The position numbers and the translations under genes were made by a program. This document shows positions 55,445 to 62,696 of a DNA stretch of 64,000 nucleotides, piece by piece. The notes under the pieces are model-generated. The model did no database searches. It worked only from the letters and a program-made list of their open reading frames with translations, and was not told where the DNA came from. Every line of letters starts with the position of its first letter. The stretch's first letter is position 1. The stretch is from Ailurus styani (lineage: Eukaryota; Chordata; Mammalia; Carnivora; Ailuridae): NCBI GenBank assembly GCA_002007465.1, contig LNAC01001934.1, positions 2,068 through 66,067 on the forward strand. The letters run 5' to 3'.

Positions 55445-55861
55445 AGACATTTGCATACAACACGTGTATAGGTATAGACCCGATGTACCATTGCTTGCGC
55501 CCCCAACTTTGTTTGTTGCAATTATGTAAATGCAATCTTGTATAGTGGTTACTATGTGACATGTATTTAGCTCCGCGGTTCACAAAGAGTATATTGTGAT
55601 GCTGAGTATTGAAGCATTTTTGGTATGAGTTATAATGCGTTGAACAAACCAAAAATATGTTGAATTTAGTGTGACGGAGCCATTCCGAGTAAAATGACCG
55701 GGAAAGCATGCTGTGACGAAATCAAGCCATCTATGTCAGTTTTTAACGATATTAATCCAGTTAAGCTTAATGCTCTAGATCGTGAAGATACACCAGCTTT
55801 TGCCTGATCCCTGTGCGATTGGGCGGACATGTCCTCCTGCTCTACATAAGCCGCTCTTCAT
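55445..55861. other. Convergent intergenic region
   Basis: This 417-bp AT-rich spacer lies between the DXR stop and the stop of a minus-strand membrane protein. It contains no coding character. Confidence 0.5.
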
Positions 55862-56260
55862 TTATAGAGTTCCGCCCATCTGTTCTCCACTTCTGCGGTT
55901 AATCCCATCTTCTATCCCCGATTCTTCGTCCTTAACGTCCACTTCATTTCGTTCATTTGTACGTTTCATATAAACTGCGATGAATGGCGAAAATGCAATT
56001 ATGATCGTTGCGAACGATCCTATCAGTCCTATTATACGTAATACCCGATCCTTGGTAGACAGATGCGGGAGCATAATACTCTTCAGGTTGAAATATAATA
56101 ATAGGAATATTGCGATACCGAAACAAACTCCTCCCACAATGTATGGATAGTGTTTTTCTAGGTCCTCAAAATTTCTGCTGCTGCAGCTAACCACAGGAGC
56201 ACGAAGTCCAATGGACAGGTAAATCAGTGTGGAGATATACAGAATTCCAGGAATATTCAT
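55862..56260 (-). CDS. Small membrane protein with signal peptide, function unknown
   Basis: 132 residues, intronless. An N-terminal signal peptide or first membrane span (ILYISTLIYLSIGLRAPVVS) is followed by two closely spaced hydrophobic spans, IVGGVCFGIAIFLLLYFNL and RIIGLIGSFATIIIAFSPFI. A hydrophilic tail rich in Arg, Glu and Asp follows (RTNERNEVDVKDEESG). No family was recognised. It marks the transition between the housekeeping genes and the repetitive antigen region, and its size and topology recall lineage-specific piroplasm proteins. Confidence 0.6.
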   Translation of the reverse strand: MNIPGILYISTLIYLSIGLRAPVVSCSSRNFEDLEKHYPYIVGGVCFGIAIFLLLYFNLKSIMLPHLSTKDRVLRIIGLIGSFATIIIAFSPFIAVYMKRTNERNEVDVKDEESGIEDGINRRSGEQMGGTL

Positions 56261-57584
56261 GATCGTGGTTGAGAAGTGATACCAGGAGTCAATGATGTAT
56301 TACGCCAAAAGCCCATTCGGTAGGTCATACCGTAAGCGATTTGTCAAAGACAAACCTCATACCACAACAAAAAACCAACACTATGCTTTCTCCAATCGCT
56401 TCACATCGTTCTAATGGTATTACTTGATATTCTGTTGTACCCCTATCCAGTAGTCATCACAGAGCACCTTAGATACCGGATTGTAAGAGATCCCTAACCG
56501 ACACCATAAAGGTTCTTATATCCTAAATCCTAGACACGTAAATGACGCATTGTGTTTGGTATATACAGCCGAATGTTGAGGTGCAAAATGGTACATCCTC
56601 TGATACGTAGTGGATGTGGTGCCTTAGGAAACACGATAAAGGAATCGTAGACGCTAAGAAATATTGCAACAGAACGGGCGACTCTGTCAATGCAGATATT
56701 AGTCTGTTGGTTCAGTCCTTATACAGACGAAAGGCATTTTCTAGCATGTGTCTAATGGCTCGTTGTAACAGCGTGTAACAGATTCTGACCCCAGGGTTGA
56801 TTCTACTTTAGCAACAACAAAAGTGCAACTGTACAAGGCAGATATATGATAGAATCTTCAGTGTCATGTGGAATGTATAGATATTCATACATGTGTATGT
56901 TGTGGAATGAATCCAACCGCAGGCACCTAGGGGTTGACGACTAGGGTACCCTTGACTATTCAATGAGGTATCGATTGCATATGTATACACGAACATTACA
57001 ACGAGGATTCGGTGTAGGATCTATCAGTCAAACCAGGACTGCGGCTTTGGATGAGGCTGCAGCTCCCTGTCTACCAACAACGATGTCCATGACTCCACAT
57101 CACCGCTCACAATGCCAGGCGACCTTACCATTCAACAAATCAAGGGGTATAGTATGAATTACAGCACGTGGATACCGATGTGTACCTGACTTCTACAACT
57201 GGAAAAATAATAATCCTGAAAGGGACATAATAGTGATACAAATGTTGTTTTGGTGATCAAACAGCTTTGGTATTGCTTCCCTCTATACTGGTCATACGTT
57301 CAAAGCATAGTGTAGACATTTAATCAGAGTGGTCAGTTGTTAACGATATAGAATGGAATGGGTGCCTAAACAGTACTTCGGGGTAATACATCATGATGCC
57401 CTATATGGTATCTATAATGTTCGGGGTATATAGTTCGTAACATACCATGGTAATTTATTTTTTTCAGGGTACTAGTATTATGGGTTATACTGTTCATTTC
57501 TGTGTTAGGGATTAGGATATACGACTCTGTTCATAGTATTATGTTATGGATTTATTATAGTGTCTTTTAGTAATGTTCATCGTA
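56261..57584. other. Gene-poor AT-rich region
   Basis: This 1.3-kb stretch lies upstream of the small membrane protein. No frame with coding character was found. From here on the sequence is low in genes and contains family relics. Confidence 0.45.
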
Positions 57585-57912
57585 GCTGATAAGACTAACT
57601 TCACGGAGCCTAGTACTCTGATGGAACACCCCCCAAATTATGGCTGGNCAATGTGAAGACTGAGGTTATTAATAAGCTTAAGGAGGAGGTGTAACAATAT
57701 TGCGATGAGACGTATATGACAAACTTTGATGAAGAATCTTCCAGTGGGGAATTTCATGAGACCTTCAATGGTGTTGGCGAAACCTCATCATAGCCATCCT
57801 CCAACATTCGTACCATACAGATATCGAGACAGTGGATTAATTGCACTGATTGCATACTCCATGGTAGATGTATACATGCATTCAAGCAATCTCCTCATAT
57901 TATTTAGCAGAT
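57585..57912 (+). pseudogene. Relic of antigen-family gene (5' part), with an N gap
   Basis: Bases ~57590-57635 read TNFTEPSTLME, which matches the start of the mature domain of the neighbouring antigen genes (TEPSSLKDAL at 58345; TDPSTLKQCL at 62715). After an undetermined base at 57648, VKTEVINKLKEEV is followed by a stop. The wording of that part equals the RVIAKLKSEV region of the copy at 62697. The frame is broken by the stop, by a frame change across the N and by lack of the rest of the domain. Bases ~57730-57780 may be a further fragment (SSGEFHETFNGVG), but this is weak. It is read as a decayed gene copy. Confidence 0.5.
57648..57648. other. Undetermined base (possible assembly gap)
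   Basis: A single N interrupts the relic described above. The frame differs on its two sides, so it may stand for a gap of unknown length. Confidence 0.6.
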
Positions 57913-58247
57913 GATGCATGAATTATTGGTGTAGACGATCTTACCCATGATGCAAAGATGACCATGCATACTAGCCTGCACCTGAAGATACTATTCGTAG
58001 CTGAAACCGTACCATGACTACCGCATCATCCAACATTGTATATTCACGTACTTCCACATTACAACAATCTGCCATTCACACCACAGCGTCGTCGCTTGGC
58101 ATCAGGCCTTTCATAAGATCCACGTCGGACCCTTTCCCCATTCCATCCATGGGGTGTTGCATGGAATTATCGCTTGACCCAACATCGCATCATTCCTGGT
58201 CTTTACTTAGTCCACTGTAATCTCCATCTAACCAACACGTTGGTATC
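57913..58247. other. Upstream region of the antigen array
   Basis: This 335-bp region precedes the signal-peptide exon. A 68-codon frame (from 58014) is present without recognisable features. The region is expected to contain the promoter and 5' leader of the antigen gene. Confidence 0.4.
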
Positions 58248-58549
58248 ATGGAAGTACGCCTAGGAGTTCGGTATGTCTTCTTTTGCCTCTTGGTTACTGT
58301 ATTCTACGCTTCAATTGTAAAGGCTGGGCGAGATCCAGTCACTACTGAGCCTAGTAGTCTGAAGGATGCTTTGGAGTTACTAGATAAACTAAATCAATCC
58401 TCCATCAAGGGTCAGGTGCTTGAGCAGGTTCAGGATAAGATCCAGACCTACCTCAAACCTACTGGAATCTTCGATCAATCTGTCGAAAAAAACCTTGCAA
58501 GGGTACTTGGAAGGATTTCCGAACTGCGTAGGCGTCTTCTCAAGGATCC
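58248..58549 (+). CDS. Antigen-family gene, N-terminal part (interrupted by gap)
   Basis: From ATG 58248 the frame encodes a signal peptide (YVFFCLLVTVFYASIVKA), then TEPSSLKDALELLDKLNQSS and a helical, Lys/Gln-rich stretch ending RELRRRLLKDP-like (ISELRRRLLKDP). The layout (signal peptide, then 'D/EPssLkdalelld.l' helix) resembles the Bd37/secreted antigen proteins of Babesia, which are secreted or GPI-anchored merozoite antigens. It stops at the N at 58550. The sequence after the gap is the first unit of the 899-bp array, but in another frame, so the two parts cannot be joined as they stand. Probably missing sequence lies in the gap. Confidence 0.65.
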
Positions 58550-58550
58550 N
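58550..58550. other. Undetermined base / assembly gap at array border
   Basis: The N separates the signal-peptide exon from the first repeat unit. The upstream frame would enter the unit in the wrong phase (EEPSSCN instead of GGTLELQ). A gap of unknown length is the simplest explanation. Confidence 0.7.
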
Positions 58551-58552
58551 GA

Positions 58553-59539
58553 GGAACCCTCGAGCTGCAACTTAGACATTCCAGGTACCCTAGCCAGTAT
58601 GGGAAATATGCTGAGCTTAACCCCTCTGAACACCACCTGAACTACGCTGAGGCCCTGATTAACTTGCTCCCCATACTACACAGTGAACTGTGGATATTGC
58701 ACTTCCATACTGGTGTAGAATGCACAACCATAGGTTGTGGAACATGGCATAAACAGCAATTTGGCAAACCACATACTGACTCCCATCTTCACATGTGGCT
58801 TACTGATCAGCTTTATAAGGAGGATATCCCAAAGGGGTTCAATGACTATGACCTGCATGAGACCAACAATGGCCACGATGTCAGTGCTAATACGGGTATA
58901 TCCTTATCTGGTGGGTCACTGAACCATGCACAATACGGCCTGTTCCTTCTAAGTCCCAGATGGCATCACTCTAATCTGGGTAACGCAATTCTGTTCGTCC
59001 AAGAGTTCTGTAGACAAGTTAATGAAGGGGATGGCATCTTCGAGGAGAAACTGGCCGATGCGCAGTATGACGGTTTGAAATCTGTTTGTGGTCTCGTAAA
59101 TGCTAGACTTAAATTCCTAACCGATACTCTGCGTCCACTGTACAATGACAGTTCCGACAAGAATACATATAAGGACCATTTGAGGCCTGAATACTTTCCG
59201 ACGTATGTTGGCTGGCTGCAGAGGAATATTCATAGTATGGTGGAGTCCGTAAAGGAAATGTTATCTGAATCAGAAAAGTGGACTAGAAGGGTATTAAAGG
59301 AAGCCAAGTCTGCTGGTCCATTCAAGTATGGCTTCGTATTTAAGGATGATGGATGGGACTCTGAACCATTACAGGCCCAGCTCAAGGCTGCCATGGAATG
59401 TCTTATTGGTACTGTCTCCGAAGAGTCCTGTTCAGTGACGATTCCCTTGGAGGAACCCTCGAGCTGCAACTTAGACATTCCAGGTACCCTAGCCAGTATG
59501 GGAAATATGCTGAGCTTAACCCCTCTGAACACCACCTGA
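58553..59539 (+). CDS. Antigen repeat unit 1 (Bd37/secreted-antigen-like domain)
   Basis: The frame reads GGTLELQLRHSRYPSQYGKY, then EHHLNYAEALINLLPILHSE, a Cys-containing segment (VECTTIGCGTWHKQQ), LSPRWHHSNLGNAILFVQEF, KSVCGLVNARLKFLTDT and AKSAGPFKYGFVFKDDGWDS. The phrase AGPFKYGFVF recurs in the gene at 62697, which shows they are one family. This unit alone has the block RPLYNDSSDKNTYKDHLRPE, where units 2 and 3 have a different sequence. The frame passes into unit 2 in the wrong phase and ends after ~30 shifted residues at 59539. If a 29-bp GT..AG segment at 59435-59463 were spliced out, the frame would continue into unit 2. Confidence 0.6.
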   Translation, partial: GTLELQLRHSRYPSQYGKYAELNPSEHHLNYAEALINLLPILHSELWILHFHTGVECTTIGCGTWHKQQFGKPHTDSHLHMWLTDQLYKEDIPKGFNDYDLHETNNGHDVSANTGISLSGGSLNHAQYGLFLLSPRWHHSNLGNAILFVQEFCRQVNEGDGIFEEKLADAQYDGLKSVCGLVNARLKFLTDTLRPLYNDSSDKNTYKDHLRPEYFPTYVGWLQRNIHSMVESVKEMLSESEKWTRRVLKEAKSAGPFKYGFVFKDDGWDSEPLQAQLKAAMECLIGTVSEESCSVTIPLEEPSSCNLDIPGTLASMGNMLSLTPLNTT

Positions 59540-60438
59540 ACTACGCTGAGGCCCTGATTAACTTGCTCCCCATACTACACAGTGAACTGTGGATATTGCA
59601 CTTCCATACTGGTGTAGAATGCACAACCATAGGTTGTGGAACATGGCATAAACAGCAATTTGGCAAACCACATACTGACTCCCATCTTCACATGTGGCTT
59701 ACTGATCAGCTTTATAAGGAGGATATCCCAAAGGGGTTCAATGACTATGACCTGCATGAGACCAACAATGGCCACGATGTCAGTGCTAATACGGGTATAT
59801 CCTTATCTGGTGGGTCACTGAACCATGCACAATACGGTCTGTTCCTTCTAAGTCCCAGATGGCATCACTCTAATCTGGGTAACGCAATTCTGTTCGTCCA
59901 AGAGTTCTGCAGACAAGTTAATAAAGGGGATGGCATCTTCGAGGAGAAACTGGCCGATGCGCAGTATGACGGTTTGAAATCTGTTTGTGGTCTCGTAAAT
60001 GCTAGACTTAAATTCCTAACCGATGTTCTACATCCACTGTACCATGGTAGCATTGTTGTGAGTCCTTACATGGACAAGTTAAAGTCCGAGGCATTTGGTC
60101 TGTATTTGGACTGGCTGCAGAAGAATATTCATAGTATGGTCGAGTCCGTAAAGGAAATGTTATCTGAATCAGAAAAGTGGACTAGAAGGGTATTAAAGGA
60201 AGCCAAGTCTGCTGGTCCATTCAAGTATGGCTTCGTATTTAAGGATGATGGATGGGACTCTGAACCATTACAGGCCCAGCTCAAGGCTGCCATGGAATGT
60301 CTTATTGGTACTGTCTCCGAAGAGTCCTGTTCAGTGACGATTCCCTTGGAGGAACCCTCGAGCTGCAACTTAGACATTCCAGGTACCCTAGCCAGTATGG
60401 GAAATATGCTGAGCTTAACCCCTCTGAACACCACCTGA
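59452..60438 (+). CDS. Antigen repeat unit 2
   Basis: Same domain as unit 1 but with the variable block DVLHPLYHGSIVVSPYMDKL. The frame is open without a stop from upstream of the unit start (59398, in shadow of unit 1) to 60438. The final ~30 residues are again the shifted reading of the next unit. Equivalent donor and acceptor positions for a 29-bp intron lie at 60334-60362. It has no signal peptide of its own, so it is either an internal domain of one long protein or a non-functional copy. Confidence 0.6.
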   Translation, partial: GTLELQLRHSRYPSQYGKYAELNPSEHHLNYAEALINLLPILHSELWILHFHTGVECTTIGCGTWHKQQFGKPHTDSHLHMWLTDQLYKEDIPKGFNDYDLHETNNGHDVSANTGISLSGGSLNHAQYGLFLLSPRWHHSNLGNAILFVQEFCRQVNKGDGIFEEKLADAQYDGLKSVCGLVNARLKFLTDVLHPLYHGSIVVSPYMDKLKSEAFGLYLDWLQKNIHSMVESVKEMLSESEKWTRRVLKEAKSAGPFKYGFVFKDDGWDSEPLQAQLKAAMECLIGTVSEESCSVTIPLEEPSSCNLDIPGTLASMGNMLSLTPLNTT

Positions 60439-61337
60439 ACTACGCTGAGGCCCTGATTAACTTGCTCCCCATACTACACAGTGAACTGTGGATATTGCAC
60501 TTCCATACTGGTGTAGAATGCACAACCATAGGTTGTGGAACATGGCATAAACAGCAATTTGGCAAACCACATACTGACTCCCATCTTCACATGTGGCTTA
60601 CTGATCAGCTTTATAAGGAGGATATCCCAAAGGGGTTCAATGACTATGACCTGCATGAGACCAACAATGGCCACGATGTCAGTGCTAATACGGGTATATC
60701 CTTATCTGGTGGGTCACTGAACCATGCACAATACGGTCTGTTCCTTCTAAGTCCCAGATGGCATCACTCTAATCTGGGTAACGCAATTCTGTTCGTCCAA
60801 GAGTTCTGTAGACAAGTTAATGAAGGGGATGGCATCTTCGAGGAGAAACTGGCCGATGCGCAGTATGACGGTTTGAAATCTGTTTGTGGTCTCGTAAATG
60901 CTAGACTTAAATTCCTAACCGATGTTCTACATCCACTGTACCATGGTAGCATTGTTGTGAGTCCTTACATGGACAAGTTAAAGTCCGAGGCATTTGGTCT
61001 GTATTTGGACTGGCTGCAGAAGAATATTCATAGTATGGTCGAGTCCGTAAAGGAAATGTTATCTGAATCAGAAAAGTGGACTAGAAGGGTATTAAAGGAA
61101 GCCAAGTCTGCTGGTCCATTCAAGTATGGCTTCGTATTTAAGGATGATGGATGGGACTCTGAACCATTACAGGCCCAGCTCAAGGCTGCCATGGAATGTC
61201 TTATTGGTACTGTCTCCGAAGAGTCCTGTTCAGTGACGATTCCCTTGGAGGAACCCTCGAGCTGCAACTTAGACATTCCAGGTACCCTAGCCAGTATGGG
61301 AAATATGCTGAGCTTAACCCCTCTGAACACCACCTGA
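60351..61337 (+). CDS. Antigen repeat unit 3
   Basis: Nearly identical to unit 2, sharing the DVLHPLYHGSIVVSPYMDKL block, but with the VNEGDGIF variant of unit 1 where unit 2 has VNKGDGIF. It ends out of phase at 61337 like the others. The equivalent 29-bp GT..AG segment is 61233-61261. Confidence 0.6.
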   Translation, partial: GTLELQLRHSRYPSQYGKYAELNPSEHHLNYAEALINLLPILHSELWILHFHTGVECTTIGCGTWHKQQFGKPHTDSHLHMWLTDQLYKEDIPKGFNDYDLHETNNGHDVSANTGISLSGGSLNHAQYGLFLLSPRWHHSNLGNAILFVQEFCRQVNEGDGIFEEKLADAQYDGLKSVCGLVNARLKFLTDVLHPLYHGSIVVSPYMDKLKSEAFGLYLDWLQKNIHSMVESVKEMLSESEKWTRRVLKEAKSAGPFKYGFVFKDDGWDSEPLQAQLKAAMECLIGTVSEESCSVTIPLEEPSSCNLDIPGTLASMGNMLSLTPLNTT

Positions 61338-61915
61338 ACTACGCTGAGGCCCTGATTAACTTGCTCCCCATACTACACAGTGAACTGTGGATATTGCACT
61401 TCCATACTGGTGTAGAATGCACAACCATAGGTTGTGGAACATGGCATAAACAGCAATTTGGCAAACCACATACTGACTCCCATCTTCACATGTGGCTTAC
61501 TGATCAGCTTTATAAGGAGGATATCCCAAAGGGGTTCAATGACTATGACCTGCATGAGACCAACAATGGCCACGATGTCAGTGCTAATACGGGTATATCC
61601 TTATCTGGTGGGTCACTGAACCATGCACAATACGGTCTGTTCCTTCTAAGTCCCAGATGGCATCACTCTAATCTGGGTAACGCAATTCTGTTCGTCCAAG
61701 AGTTCTGCAGACAAGTTAAGGAGGAATCCAAGGCCGGTAATTCCTGGCCCAGTGAAGGCATGTCAGTAAGGAGTGCCATCCATTACTGGATAAGTAACGC
61801 TGTCACAGTGGGTTATGTCAACTTCAAGGGACTCTCCACTGCTAATATTGAAAAGCGTCTGGGAGGTGCGCCCCGGCACATTGTCAGCTACAGAAGTGTA
61901 TCCTCCCCTGAGTAG
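61250..61915 (+). CDS. Antigen repeat unit 4, truncated, with a unique C-terminus
   Basis: This follows the unit consensus as far as QEFCRQVK (61719). It then has a different 65-residue ending (EESKAGNSWPSEGMSVRSAI ... SYRSVSSPE, stop 61915) in place of the second half of the domain. There is no AGPFKYGFVF motif and no hydrophobic GPI-type tail. This end could be the true C-terminus of the array gene, or the joint of a recombination between different family members. Confidence 0.6.
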   Translation, partial: GTLELQLRHSRYPSQYGKYAELNPSEHHLNYAEALINLLPILHSELWILHFHTGVECTTIGCGTWHKQQFGKPHTDSHLHMWLTDQLYKEDIPKGFNDYDLHETNNGHDVSANTGISLSGGSLNHAQYGLFLLSPRWHHSNLGNAILFVQEFCRQVKEESKAGNSWPSEGMSVRSAIHYWISNAVTVGYVNFKGLSTANIEKRLGGAPRHIVSYRSVSSPE

Positions 61916-62204
61916 TCTAATGTATTTCGTAAATATTCAATGTAATGTAGTACAACCATGTTTTTTGTGATTACAGTGCACAAAAAATCAGACTTACATG
62001 ACATATTGGCAGCAATGTTCACTATTGCTAAATCCACCACCTGATTCAGATTCCATACAGTATTACCGCCTGCCTCAGCTATACTAATGCATGTTTTGTT
62101 TTGCGGTATACTTAAGTTGCGATATACAGTCTACTCGTAACTGGCTAGGCCTTAGTTAATGTTATATTAATTAGGTCAGAGTATTACGTTGTATTACAAT
62201 GTCC
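61916..62204. other. Spacer after the array
   Basis: AT-rich sequence between the array stop and the next relic. No frame or element was recognised. Confidence 0.45.
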
Positions 62205-62421
62205 GGTAGTCAACATGTCAGGACGGCGTAGTGACTTGAAGGAGCCCGAGCCTCTCAAGGCATGTTTCTAGCTTATGGCTAGTTTGTTTAGTAAGACGGA
62301 TGGTAAGATTCAAGTTATTACGAAGCTTATAAAGGAAGTGGAACAGCATTGTGGTTCTATTTACCAGACTGAGCTCCCGTTCCTCATTATGGTTCCGGAT
62401 ACCCTGCCAGTGTGGCGATGA
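62205..62421 (+). pseudogene. Relic of an antigen-family gene
   Basis: The stretch reads KEPEPLKACF, stop, LMASLFSKTDGKIQVITKLI KEVEQHCGS and then a stop after PVWR. It lines up with TDPSTLKQCLQLMASLYNKK and the RVIAKLKSEV segment of the gene starting at 62697. A stop inside the first helix and a second one after ~70 codons, and no continuing domain, mark it as a decayed copy. Confidence 0.65.
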
Positions 62422-62696
62422 TTTGCCTGGTAAGATCCTCCATGCTGAGGAAAATATCTAGCGGCAGTATGATGGCTTTTACTACTACCATACAGGTTGT
62501 ATTGTCTGGTGAACTAGTATGGACGTAGTTTCTACATGTGTTCTAATGTACTCTGATGGGTGTAACAATGTAGCACTTGTATGTCTTGTTACAGTATAGT
62601 TGTGCTGTAATATAGAGTGTGCTCTTGGGTATCCAGGTGTGTGTCACGCTGCTTGGGCCATAGGATTACGTTGTATTGCAGTGTCCAGTATTCAAC

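Larger units (their letters stand above)
58551..61719 (+). repeat. Tandem array of 899-bp near-identical units (3.5 copies)
   Basis: Units begin with GAGGAACCCTCGAGCTGCAA at 58551, 59450, 60349 and 61248, so the period is exactly 899 bp. Units 2 and 3 differ by only a few bases. Unit 1 differs from them in one ~97-bp block (59126-59222) and is otherwise almost identical. Unit 4 matches up to 61719 and then changes to unrelated sequence. Since 899 leaves remainder 2 when divided by three, each unit is out of frame with the next. Scattered single-base variants have an alternating pattern (see findings). An array of this sort, flanked by an N, can be a true recent amplification or a mis-assembly. 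Confidence 0.92.

Noticed and set aside
58676..61573. Repeated minus-strand 66- and 101-codon frames in the array
   Set aside because: They recur in every unit only because the DNA repeats; they are antisense to the antigen domain and show no features.
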